This document shows positions 24,527 to 31,742 of a stretch of DNA of 64,000 nucleotides, in pieces. Location: positions 62,001 through 126,000 of the forward strand of contig NZ_JAGIAS010000006.1 of the NCBI RefSeq assembly GCF_017744695.1. The letters are read 5' to 3'. The notes under the pieces were generated by a model. That model ran no database searches and had not been told where the DNA came from. It saw only the letters and a program-made list of their open reading frames with translations. The translations under genes and the position numbers were made by a program. The first letter of the stretch is position 1. Each line of letters opens with the position of its first letter. Origin of the DNA: Dyadobacter sp. (GTDB lineage Bacteria; Bacteroidota; Bacteroidia; Cytophagales; Spirosomataceae).

Positions 24527-25786
24527 ATGAACACCAAAAAAGGCAGCGCCCTCATCATCGGTGGCGGAATTTCGGGTCTGGCTTCGGCCTATTATTTGCT
24601 CAAAAGCGGGTGGAAAGTGACGTTGCTCGATAAGGGCGACTTGTTCGACAACTGCTCCATCGGCAATGCGGGTATGATCGTGCCGAGCCATTTCATCCCG
24701 CTCGCTGCCCCGGGCATGGTTTCGAAGGGTATCAAATGGATGTTCAACAGCCGCAGCCCTTTTTATGTAAAACCATCCCTCGATTTTTCGCTGATTTCAT
24801 GGGGTTTGAAATTCATGAAAGCAGCTACCGAAGCCAATGTCGAGCGCGCGGCGCCGCATTTGCGGGATTACCATTTATTAAGTAAAAAACTCTACGAAGA
24901 CCTCGTCCGTGACGAAAACCTGGATTTTGGATTGGAAGAAAAGGGCATATTAATGCTTTACAAATCCGACAAGACGGGAGAGGAGGAAATCCACGTTGGT
25001 AAGCAGGGACAGCAACTCGGTCTGGACATCGATATGCTCAGCCGTGAGCAGGTACAGGCATTGGAACCGGGTATTAAACTCGATGTCGCCGGTGCCGTGC
25101 ATTACCGCTGCGACGCGCATTTGTATCCGACCGCATTGGTAAATGGTTTGATCAAAAGGATTACCACATTGGGCGCTGAAATCGTCAAAAATACCGAGGT
25201 AACGGGTTTTGATATTCAAAGCGGCGAAATCAAAAGGGTTAAAACTGCTGCTAAAACCTACGAAGGCGACCTGGTGGTGATGACTGGTGGCTCCTGGCTG
25301 CCGCAGTTGGCAAAGCAAGCCGGCCTTTCTATTCCGGTTATGCCGGGCAAAGGTTACTCTTTCATGGAACCCAACACCGAGCACCCCATTGTCCATCCTG
25401 CATTGCTTCTCGAAGCCCGCGTGGCCGTAACACCAATGAATGGGCAGGTTCGTTTCGGCGGCACCATGGAGCTCGCGCCGCTGAACAACCAGATCAATAT
25501 GAACAGGGTAGAGGGCATTGTGAACTCGATCCCGCAATATTATCCCGAACTGCATGTAGCTGTGCCGCAAAAGGACCGCATTTGGTACGGCTTCCGTCCG
25601 TGTTCGCCCGACGGCCTGCCTTATTTAGGTTATTCCAAAAAACTGAGCAATCTGATCGTCGCCGGAGGCCATGGGATGATGGGCATCAGCCTCGGGCCGG
25701 GCACCGGCAAAATCGTGGCCGAGCTGGCCGAGCGTGTGAAGCCTTCCGTGGACGTGGCGCTGTACGATCCGGAACGGTATCAGTAA
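24527..25786 (+). CDS. FAD-dependent D-amino-acid oxidoreductase (probable D-hydroxyproline dehydrogenase)
   Basis: A 419-residue DadA/DAO-family flavoprotein. The N-terminal dinucleotide motif is I10-I-G-G-G-I-S-G-L-A-S-A, followed by the ribose-binding acidic residue at V-T-L-L-D-K-G-D. The C-terminal FAD signature is G-G-H-G-M-M-G-I-S-L-G-P-G-T-G near residue 382. Other DAO features are G-Y-S-F-M-E and the F-R-P-C-S-P-D-G-L-P-Y-L-G segment. In this cluster it would oxidise cis-4-hydroxy-D-proline to delta-1-pyrroline-4-hydroxy-2-carboxylate. Electron acceptor is not readable; DadA-type enzymes usually feed the respiratory chain. It may associate with the inner membrane. A general D-amino-acid dehydrogenase is the alternative. 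Confidence 0.85.
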   Translation: MNTKKGSALIIGGGISGLASAYYLLKSGWKVTLLDKGDLFDNCSIGNAGMIVPSHFIPLAAPGMVSKGIKWMFNSRSPFYVKPSLDFSLISWGLKFMKAATEANVERAAPHLRDYHLLSKKLYEDLVRDENLDFGLEEKGILMLYKSDKTGEEEIHVGKQGQQLGLDIDMLSREQVQALEPGIKLDVAGAVHYRCDAHLYPTALVNGLIKRITTLGAEIVKNTEVTGFDIQSGEIKRVKTAAKTYEGDLVVMTGGSWLPQLAKQAGLSIPVMPGKGYSFMEPNTEHPIVHPALLLEARVAVTPMNGQVRFGGTMELAPLNNQINMNRVEGIVNSIPQYYPELHVAVPQKDRIWYGFRPCSPDGLPYLGYSKKLSNLIVAGGHGMMGISLGPGTGKIVAELAERVKPSVDVALYDPERYQ

Positions 25787-25908
25787 TGTAACCGCAGCGG
25801 CATTTGGGGTCATTTTAGCGAGTGGCGGGGCTGGGATATTGTGAGTAGTCCAAATACTTCGTAGTTTTCACAGATTAACACCTGACTTCATAAAACCTAT
25901 TACCCTTT

Positions 25909-27321
25909 ATGCCACAAGAAAACACCTCTTTCAAGCCCTCATTAGGTCTTGTTGACGCCACGATGCTCGTTGCCGGCAGTATGATCGGATCGGGCATTTT
26001 TATTGTCAGCGCCGACATCATGCGCAATACCGGCAGTGTGGGCTGGCTGATGTTCGTGTGGCTCATCACCGGTTTTATGACGCTTACGGCCGCATTGAGC
26101 TACGGCGAGCTCAGCGCGATGTTTCCCAAGGCCGGTGGCCAGTATATTTATCTGAAAGAAGCATACAATCCGTTGATCGGCTTCCTGTACGGTTGGAGCT
26201 TTTTCACGGTTATTCAAACAGCCACTATCGCTGCCGTGGCTGTGGCATTCGCCAAATTTACGGCTTATCTCATTCCGCAATTCAGCGAAGATCTCGTCGC
26301 ATTAGACCTTGGTTTTCTCAAAATAAGTCCGGCCCAACTACTGTCCATTGTGGTCATCGTATTGCTGACGTTTACGAATACACGTGGCGTCAATAGCGGG
26401 AAAATCATTCAGACCACATTTACATTAACCAAACTGCTTAGCCTTCTGGGCCTCATTGTTTTCGGACTGATTTACATGAAACCCGACGTGTGGGCCGCCA
26501 ATTGGGGCGAAGGTATGTGGGATTTGCATAAACTTGCTCCGGATGGCAGCATTGAATCCTATACTACCATTGCCGCATTCGGTGCCATTGCCGCATCCAT
26601 GGTAGGTTCCATTTTCAGCAGCGATTCATGGAATAACGTGACGTTTATCGCCGGGGAGATCAAAAATCCGCAGCGTAATATCGGCCTTAGCCTTGCACTG
26701 GGTACCATCATTGTAACAGTCATTTATGTGCTCACAAACGTGATGTATACGGGCGTGCTGTCGTTGCAGGAAATTGCTTCGTCCGATAAGGACCGCGTAG
26801 CCGTAACCGCCTCGCACGTCATTTTCGGCAATTCGGGCACGATCGTAATCGCGGTGATGATCATGATTTCAACATTCGGCTGCGACAATGGCCTCATTAT
26901 GTCCGGCGCACGCGTGTATTACTCGATGGCGAAGGATGGTCTGTTTTTCAAGAAGGTGGGGCAGTTGAACAAGAATGCCGTTCCGGAAATCGGACTTTGG
27001 CTGCAATGCGTAATCGCTTCATTGTGGGCGCTTAGCGGGAAGTACGGCAATTTGCTGGATATGATTTCCTTCGTGGTGGTAGTGTTTTATATGCTTACTA
27101 TCATCGGGATATTCATTCTGCGCAAAAAACGTCCCGATGCGCCAAGGCCTTACAAGGCATTCGGCTACCCGTTTTTGCCAATTATTTACATTATCATGGG
27201 TATTGCATTCTGCGTGCTCCTCATTATTTACAAGCCTGAATACACCTGGCCGGGGTTGATCATCGTATTGTTGGGGATACCGGTTTATTATATGGTGGCG
27301 AGGAAGGATGTAGCGGCTTAA
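25909..27321 (+). CDS. APC-family amino acid permease
   Basis: A 470-residue inner-membrane transporter with about 12 hydrophobic segments. The first segment carries the APC/LAT signature M-I-G-S-G-I-F-I-V-S near residue 25, the unwound glycine-rich helix for the amino acid alpha group. F-P-K-A-G-G-Q-Y-I-Y-L-K-E-A-Y near 69 is the second conserved block, and F-S-S-D-S-W-N-N-V-T-F-I-A-G-E lies in segment 6. It closes the hydroxyproline cluster 122 bp after the oxidoreductase and probably imports hydroxyproline or related amino acids. Substrate assignment is by context only. The gap contains no obvious terminator, so co-transcription is possible. Confidence 0.85.
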   Translation: MPQENTSFKPSLGLVDATMLVAGSMIGSGIFIVSADIMRNTGSVGWLMFVWLITGFMTLTAALSYGELSAMFPKAGGQYIYLKEAYNPLIGFLYGWSFFTVIQTATIAAVAVAFAKFTAYLIPQFSEDLVALDLGFLKISPAQLLSIVVIVLLTFTNTRGVNSGKIIQTTFTLTKLLSLLGLIVFGLIYMKPDVWAANWGEGMWDLHKLAPDGSIESYTTIAAFGAIAASMVGSIFSSDSWNNVTFIAGEIKNPQRNIGLSLALGTIIVTVIYVLTNVMYTGVLSLQEIASSDKDRVAVTASHVIFGNSGTIVIAVMIMISTFGCDNGLIMSGARVYYSMAKDGLFFKKVGQLNKNAVPEIGLWLQCVIASLWALSGKYGNLLDMISFVVVVFYMLTIIGIFILRKKRPDAPRPYKAFGYPFLPIIYIIMGIAFCVLLIIYKPEYTWPGLIIVLLGIPVYYMVARKDVAA

Positions 27322-27352
27322 ACTCTGCGATCGCATTAACAACATTTCTTTC

Positions 27353-27497
27353 GGTGCGCTGCACCTGTTGAGTTGTGTTGGTTTTTGCCTTGTTTTTACA
27401 AATATTTCGGTGCCCTGCACGCCAATTCCGCCAAGGCGCAGAGCGCCGAAATATTTGTTGAATTGATCGGATATTATCGGTTTAGGTGCAGCGCACC
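27353..27497. repeat. Cluster of four REP-like GGTGC palindromes
   Basis: The copies are GGTGCGCTGCACC (27353-27365, plus), GGTGCCCTGCACG (27409-27421, plus), GGCGCAGAGCGCC (27435-27447, minus) and GGTGCAGCGCACC (27485-27497, minus). The flank ATTTCGG precedes the stem in each orientation. Copies 2 and 3 face each other with extended arms ACAAATATTTCGG (27398-27410) and CCGAAATATTTGT (27446-27458). The element fills the 230-bp gap between the convergent permease and SRPBCC genes. Confidence 0.8.
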
Positions 27498-27550
27498 GAA
27501 ATAATTTTCCGATTGGAGGGTATTTTCAATTTGTTGATGAAATGCACTGA

Positions 27551-28045
27551 TTATTTTTCCAACAGCTCGTCCAGGTTACCCAGCGCCATTGTGAAGCCCT
27601 CTTTAAAGCCCATCTGCATGATCTGCTCGATGTCTTCATATTTATCATACTGAATCGATACGGAAACGGTGGTGGTGCCATCGGCTTCGGTGAAAGTATT
27701 CGTCCATGTCGACCGTGCGAAATCCGGACTCAGGTTTCCTTCCGAATCGCAGAATGCATCGATTGCCGAGAAGCTTTTTTTCGCATCGATCGTCAGGTAG
27801 TCCGCTTTTGACCAATGCTCTTCGCCCTCGGGGCCTACCATGGCGTATAGCCACGTTCCGCCTTCGCGGAAATCCATCGATTTCGTGCGGGCTTTCCACG
27901 GGCGTGGAGCCCACCATTGGTCGAGCAGTTCGCGCTGTGTCCAGGCGGCCCAAACTTTCCCCACCGGGGCGGCAAATTCCCGTTCCACATTGATACGGTT
28001 ATTCTCCTTGTCTACCGAAAAATTCATTACTAAGCTAGTTTTCAT
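27551..28045 (-). CDS. SRPBCC / AHSA1-domain protein
   Basis: A 164-residue cytoplasmic protein of the START-like AHSA1 (activator of Hsp90 ATPase homologue 1) family. Visible landmarks are I-N-V-E-R-E-F-A-A-P-V-G-K-V-W-A-A-W-T-Q-R-E-L-L-D-Q-W-W at residues 17-45 and the C-terminal helix G-F-K-E-G-F-T-M-A-L-G-N-L-D-E-L-L. Members bind hydrophobic ligands in a helix-grip cavity, and no specific ligand is known here. It is almost always encoded next to an ArsR regulator, as here: its ATG overlaps the end of the regulator gene (28035-28045), so translation is coupled. Expression is probably set by the operator-bearing promoter at 28376-28423. Confidence 0.9.
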   Translation of the reverse strand: MKTSLVMNFSVDKENNRINVEREFAAPVGKVWAAWTQRELLDQWWAPRPWKARTKSMDFREGGTWLYAMVGPEGEEHWSKADYLTIDAKKSFSAIDAFCDSEGNLSPDFARSTWTNTFTEADGTTTVSVSIQYDKYEDIEQIMQMGFKEGFTMALGNLDELLEK

Positions 28046-28361
28046 CTGAATTGGAATTTAGGTTGATTAAAAGTTGATCTAATTGATTAAAACGGTCTTC
28101 CCAGTGTTTTTTGAACTGTGTCAACCAGTGGTCGAACTCTTTCATTTTGACCGGATTGAAATAATAATGGATCTCCCTCCCGACTTTGTCCTGCGTTAAC
28201 AACTCACAATCGGCGAGTACCTTAATATGCTTCGAAACCGCCTGCCTGGAAGTATCAAAATGTTCTGCCAGGGCATTAGGCGTCATAGACTGTGCCGCAA
28301 TCAGCACGAGAATGGCCCTTCTCGTCGGATCCGCAATGGCTTGAAAAATATCTCCTTTCAT
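28035..28361 (-). CDS. ArsR/SmtB-family transcriptional regulator
   Basis: A 108-residue winged-helix repressor. The sequence I-F-Q-A-I-A-D-P-T-R-R-A-I-L at the start, then N-A-L-A-E-H-F-D-T-S-R-Q-A-V-S-K-H-I-K-V-L as the recognition helix-turn-helix, and G-R-E-I-H-Y-Y-F-N for the wing, are typical of the ArsR subgroup paired with SRPBCC genes. No cysteine metal site (ELCVC) is visible, so metal sensing is unlikely. I choose the ATG at 28361 because an in-frame ATG at 28406 would start inside the predicted promoter and operators. It is the first gene of a two-gene operon and is probably autoregulated. Confidence 0.9.
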   Translation of the reverse strand: MKGDIFQAIADPTRRAILVLIAAQSMTPNALAEHFDTSRQAVSKHIKVLADCELLTQDKVGREIHYYFNPVKMKEFDHWLTQFKKHWEDRFNQLDQLLINLNSNSDEN

Positions 28362-28375
28362 ACACGATCGAAATA

Positions 28376-28423
28376 TGCAACTTAATGGTTGCAAATATAT
28401 ATGCAACTTTTGGGTTGCGCAAA
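28376..28423 (-). promoter_or_regulatory. ArsR promoter with two palindromic operators
   Basis: On the minus strand a TTTG (28423-28420), 20-nt spacer and TATATTTG (28399-28392) fit the Bacteroidota promoter. Two palindromes, TGCAACTTAATGGTTGCA (28376-28393) and TGCAACTTTTGGGTTGCG (28402-28419), have arms TGCAAC/GTTGCA and centres 26 bp apart. One covers the end of the -7 element and the start region; the other fills the spacer. Bound repressor would block transcription. Confidence 0.7.
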
Positions 28424-28522
28424 TTTTTTTGCAATTTATTTTGAATCGTTTGTACAGAAGGCTTTACCGGACGATAATTTTTGTGCACATTGAATGCTCA
28501 TCGCACCTTAAAAATTTGAACT

Positions 28523-29923
28523 ATGAAAAGAATGTACAACTTGCTGTCAGCCAGATTGTTGGTTGCTGCCTCGGTAGCTGCTTTCACATTGGCTGGCTGT
28601 CAGGAAACCACCGTTGAAAATCAGCTGTCTTCGCCTTCCGAAACTTCCGACAACCCGCTGAGAACAAGTGCTGAAAGTGAATTTGTGGAAGGGGAACTGT
28701 TGATCCAGTTCAAAGAAGGCGCTTCGGCAGCCGCTAAACAAAAGGCTTTTGATAAAGTTAAGGGCCAACCCATAGAAAAAATCCTGACAAAAGCGATGGA
28801 GCGCGCCGGCAGGAAAGAGGGACTGGCCCTGGTGAAGGTTAATAAAAATGTTCTGGAAGCCATTGCGGAGCTGAATGGTGCCGAGGGAGTGGAATTCGCC
28901 GAACCTAATTACGTGTATTACCACACGGCAGTTTCGACTGATCCCTATTTCACCAATGGATCACTTTGGGGCATGTACGGGCCGACGACGAGCCCGGCCA
29001 GCACATTCGGTAGCAATGCGGCGGCGGCCTGGGCGGCCGGAAATACCGGTCTTGCTTCGGTATATGTCGGTGTAATCGACGAGGGCATTCAACTCACGCA
29101 CCCGGACCTTGCAGGGCAGGTTTGGGTGAACCCAGCCGATCCCACGGACGGTGTCGATAACGACGGCAACGGCCTTGTAGACGATACCAACGGATGGGAT
29201 TTTGCCAATAACGATGCCTCCATTTACGACGGTGGAACCAAAGGCACACTCGACGACCACGGTACGCACGTGTCGGGCACCATTGGCGGCAAGGCAAATG
29301 GGCAAGGCGTCGTTGGCGTAAATTGGAACGTGAGGCTTATTTCGGCGAAATTTCTAGGTCGTCGCGGCGGCACCACCGCCAATGCAGTGAAGGCCGTGGA
29401 CTATCTTACCAACCTGAAAAACCGGGGTATCAATATCGTTGCCAGCAACAATTCATGGGGCGGCGGAGGCTATTCACAGGCCTTGTACGACGCCATTGCG
29501 CGTGCCAACAACGCGGGAATCATGTTCATTGCCGCGGCCGGCAACTCCGGGACCAACAACGACGTTACCGCGAGCTATCCATCCAACTACAATCTTCCAA
29601 ACGTGATTGCAGTAGCCGCCATCGATAAAAACGGCGCTTTGGCCAGCTTCTCGCAATACGGAGCCACCACCGTCGACATCGGCGCACCCGGCGTTGCCAT
29701 TAACTCCACCACCGCCTATAACACCTATTCATCCTATAATGGCACCTCCATGGCCACCCCGCACGTGACGGGCGCCGTGGCCTTGTACGCATCCACGCAC
29801 CCGGGTGCATCCGTCGCGCAGATCCGCAACGCGATCCTTTCCAGCGCCGTGCCTACGCCTTCGCTGGCGGGTAAGACGGTTACCGGAGGAAGGCTGGATG
29901 TGAATGCGGCTTTGAGTAAGTAG
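28523..29923 (+). CDS. S8 family subtilisin-like serine protease, lipoprotein
   Basis: A 466-residue exported protease. The N-terminus carries an SPII signal with lipobox L23-A-G-C26, so the protein is anchored by lipid. A fervidolysin-type propeptide follows (about residues 50-145, with E-G-E-L-L-I-Q-F-K-E-G and V-E-F-A-E-P-N-Y-V-Y-Y). The catalytic domain has D186 (V-G-V-I-D-E-G), H246 (D-D-H-G-T-H-V-S-G), N341 of the oxyanion hole (A-A-A-G-N-S-G) and S409 (N-G-T-S-M-A-T-P-H-V). D-x-D-N-D-G-N-type loops (V-D-N-D-G-N-G-L-V-D-D) suggest calcium binding. It probably degrades extracellular protein; nearby hydroxyproline and oxoproline use would fit a protein-scavenging lifestyle, but no operon link exists. 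It has its own terminator. Confidence 0.93.
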   Translation: MKRMYNLLSARLLVAASVAAFTLAGCQETTVENQLSSPSETSDNPLRTSAESEFVEGELLIQFKEGASAAAKQKAFDKVKGQPIEKILTKAMERAGRKEGLALVKVNKNVLEAIAELNGAEGVEFAEPNYVYYHTAVSTDPYFTNGSLWGMYGPTTSPASTFGSNAAAAWAAGNTGLASVYVGVIDEGIQLTHPDLAGQVWVNPADPTDGVDNDGNGLVDDTNGWDFANNDASIYDGGTKGTLDDHGTHVSGTIGGKANGQGVVGVNWNVRLISAKFLGRRGGTTANAVKAVDYLTNLKNRGINIVASNNSWGGGGYSQALYDAIARANNAGIMFIAAAGNSGTNNDVTASYPSNYNLPNVIAVAAIDKNGALASFSQYGATTVDIGAPGVAINSTTAYNTYSSYNGTSMATPHVTGAVALYASTHPGASVAQIRNAILSSAVPTPSLAGKTVTGGRLDVNAALSK

Positions 29924-29937
29924 GTTTCTAATGTTTT

Positions 29938-29977
29938 GAAGAAGGAGAATGGCGTTGGGCCGTTCTCCTTCTTTATT
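29938..29977 (+). terminator. Terminator after the subtilase gene
   Basis: Stem GAAGGAGAA (29941-29949) / TTCTCCTTC (29963-29971), extended by G-G-C/G-G-C-C pairs, followed by TTTATTATT. It lies 15 bp after the stop codon. Confidence 0.85.
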
Positions 29978-30022
29978 ATTGGTGGTGCAACTAACAGCTG
30001 CTGTGGCCGTGATCGAGAGAAG

Positions 30023-30421
30023 CTAAGCTGTCCAATTTTCGAGCATAATCTCATTGATTTTTTGAAGATGCCGGGTATTATTGGTGACCATAGTTAGTTG
30101 ATGTTTAACGGCGGTAACGCCAATAAAAAGATCGAAGTCGTCGAGCGGTGTGCCGATTCTCTGTAACCGGGCCTTCTCTTTGGCAAATAAATCTATGGAA
30201 TCAAAAATGGGCAATATTTGCACACCTTTCAGAAAATCATTCAAGGCTCTAAGATTCTGTTCCGGGCGTTCGCTCTTCTCGACGCCAAATTTCAGTTCCG
30301 CCAGCGTGATCTCGGAAATATAGCATTGCTCGGGAGTAACTTTATCGAAACGTCGTTGGAGATCAAACTTGCCTTTCATGAAATAAATGGCAATGTCGGT
30401 GTCGATCAGGTACTCTTTCAA
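30023..30421 (-). CDS. VapC-type PIN-domain toxin
   Basis: A 132-residue PIN-domain ribonuclease, the probable toxin of a type II pair. Metal-binding acidic residues are visible: D7 (and D9) in Y-L-I-D-T-D-I, E42 in L-A-E-L-K-F-G, and D97 in T-P-L-D-D-F-D-L-F-I-G, followed by T-N-N-T-R-H-L with N114/N115 in the last position. VapC enzymes cleave tRNA or rRNA in the cytoplasm; the target here is unknown. Translation starts at TTG 30421, which overlaps the antitoxin stop codon by four bases (TTGA), so the genes are coupled. The family usually has this antitoxin-toxin order. No frame damage is seen. Confidence 0.88.
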   Translation of the reverse strand: MKEYLIDTDIAIYFMKGKFDLQRRFDKVTPEQCYISEITLAELKFGVEKSERPEQNLRALNDFLKGVQILPIFDSIDLFAKEKARLQRIGTPLDDFDLFIGVTAVKHQLTMVTNNTRHLQKINEIMLENWTA

Positions 30422-30663
30422 AACGGTTCTATCTGGCGGGTTGAAACTCGGCTGTTACGAATATCCTCTATAATTTCATCGGCGGATTTATCGGATACAA
30501 ACGCCCCGAAAGCTTTGCGGAAGAACGATCTTCTTTTGTGAGAAGTCACTTCATCTGTCTCGCCCAGCCTGGCTATCAGCGCGAGTCTGTCATCAGCGCT
30601 CAGGTTGCTCAGAAGCGAGGCATATGCGTCCACGATGGTTGTGTTTCTTTTTGCTGGTTTCAT
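30418..30663 (-). CDS. Putative VapB-like antitoxin
   Basis: An 81-residue protein directly upstream of, and overlapping, the PIN toxin. The N-terminal half looks helical (S-L-L-S-N-L-S-A-D-D-R-L-A-L-I-A-R-L). The C-terminal half contains a basic patch (H-K-R-R-S-F-F-R-K-A-F-G-A-F) and D-K-S-A-D-E-I-I-E-D-I-R-N-S-R, the kind of helix that inserts into the PIN active site. I do not recognise a classical AbrB or RHH DNA-binding domain. The role is called from the operon context. The start is ATG 30663, and hairpin elements lie upstream. Confidence 0.7.
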   Translation of the reverse strand: MKPAKRNTTIVDAYASLLSNLSADDRLALIARLGETDEVTSHKRRSFFRKAFGAFVSDKSADEIIEDIRNSRVSTRQIEPF

Positions 30664-31087
30664 CTTACTTTAAATTTACAAAAAAATGCCCATATGTACA
30701 CTAAGAGGGATATCCCTCGACGACCTGAGGTCGACCTTCATGCACCGCAGGCATTTTCAAAGTTTGGAATGCAAAGATAATTCCTCCGAAAGCGTCATAT
30801 TACCTTGCTTGATAAGCGAAACCAGCCGGTTATTCATTTCTCCATTTCCACGCGTGATTTGGCTTTGTAATTAAGGGCAGGGAGCGTAAGTTTATCCCGT
30901 CCAATCCTTAGTAAAGTTTAGTGCTATCGCATCCAGTCGCGGCCATATTTGGCCATGTAGAGATGTGGACAGCAAAGAACGGTGTCGCAACTACCGAACC
31001 GGAGTAGGCACCGTTGACTTTACTTGGGTTGGACAACGGCAAGTGCGGCACCGTTTTTTGCTGCATTCCATCATCAACCCGATCGAT
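30664..31087. other. Non-coding gap with hairpins near the VapBC start
   Basis: 424 bp between divergent genes. It contains the perfect palindrome GAGGGATATCCCTC (30705-30718) and the hairpin CGACC-TGA-GGTCG (30721-30733) directly after it, then a TGCACCGCAGGCA stretch. The remaining sequence to 31087 shows no convincing gene. The palindromes lie 42-70 bp upstream of the antitoxin start and could include its operator. Confidence 0.5.
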
Positions 31088-31339
31088 ATGCACACTGATT
31101 TTCATCAACAGCGCCGTGACAAAGCGGCATTCAAATTATTGAAAGACTTTTTGAACGACGACGTGGACCTCGTGGAGTTGGAGCATGTTCTCAACGACAT
31201 GCTTCTTCACTATTTGAGACCCGCCCACGAATGGAACATCTCACGCGAACACGTGGTGTACGCGATTGACAACAGCGAGATTTTGATGCGGTTACTGCGG
31301 AAGATGCGGGAGTTTGGGAGGAAGGAGGAGATGATTTGA
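31088..31339 (+). CDS. Small helical protein, unknown function
   Basis: An 83-residue protein from the ATG at 31088 (MHTDFHQQRRDKAAFKLLKD). A longer in-frame reading from 30965 adds 41 residues of unlikely composition, so the shorter start is preferred. The sequence is hydrophilic and predicted helical, with F-L-N-D-D-V-D-L-V-E-L-E-H-V-L-N-D-M-L and M-R-L-L-R-K-M-R-E-F-G-R-K-E-E at the C-terminus. There is no signal peptide or membrane segment. I do not recognise a named family. Ordered amphipathic composition supports a real gene. It converges with the next small gene, whose stop is 5 bp away. Confidence 0.5.
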   Translation: MHTDFHQQRRDKAAFKLLKDFLNDDVDLVELEHVLNDMLLHYLRPAHEWNISREHVVYAIDNSEILMRLLRKMREFGRKEEMI

Positions 31340-31344
31340 ATATA

Positions 31345-31497
31345 CTACCAACCCTTTGGAACACCTACCGCCTTTAACGTGGCATTAGCTTTCTCAGCCT
31401 TTTTTACAAAAAGGGGATCGTTGGCATACCTATCCGCGAGATTTGGGTCGCTTTTAAAGCCTCTGGGAGGTTTTTTGCTTTGTGCTGTGGTTGTCAT
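31345..31497 (-). CDS. Short basic protein, unknown function
   Basis: A 50-residue open frame from the ATG at 31497 (MTTTAQSKKPPRGFKSDPNL) to 31345. The composition is charged and ordered toward the C-terminus, with D-R-Y-A-N-D-P-L-F-V-K-K-A-E-K-A-N-A-T-L-K-A-V-G-V-P-K-G-W. A longer frame extends to 31599 but adds residues that overlap a hairpin repeat. No family is recognised. It may be a small conserved Bacteroidota protein or chance; the regular C-terminal helix makes me lean to real. Confidence 0.4.
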   Translation of the reverse strand: MTTTAQSKKPPRGFKSDPNLADRYANDPLFVKKAEKANATLKAVGVPKGW

Positions 31498-31560
31498 AAC
31501 TACTAATTTATCAAATTTTTGTCTTCGCACAAGCTTGACAAGACGGATGCGCAACGAGGA

Positions 31561-31726
31561 GGCTCCTTTGGAGCCGCGACCTTTCGATAAATATGACACT
31601 ACAAACAGGTAACCACCCTGTGGTTTTGAGCAAATAGTTTTGCAAGAATATTTTCAAATGCCGCAGAGCGGCAAACTGTTTATAGGACGCAATGGCTCTA
31701 ACACGTCGCCCAGCTCCGGAGGAGCT
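31561..31726. repeat. Four 15-nt hairpins of the 6-3-6 type
   Basis: Four perfect hairpins with a 6-bp stem and 3-nt loop but different stem sequences occur in 166 bp. They are GGCTCC-TTT-GGAGCC (31561-31575), AACCAC-CCT-GTGGTT (31611-31625), TGCCGC-AGA-GCGGCA (31659-31673) and AGCTCC-GGA-GGAGCT (31712-31726). Each is followed within about 15 nt by a related AT-rich flank (for example AACTGTTTATAGG). Together they fill the gap between the small protein gene and the GH30 gene end. Confidence 0.8.
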
Positions 31727-31742
31727 TCCTATTTGATACGGG

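Noticed and set aside
30965..31087. N-terminal extension of the small protein at 31088-31339
   Set aside because: The extra 41 residues have irregular composition and the downstream ATG gives an ordered helical protein, so the shorter form is used.
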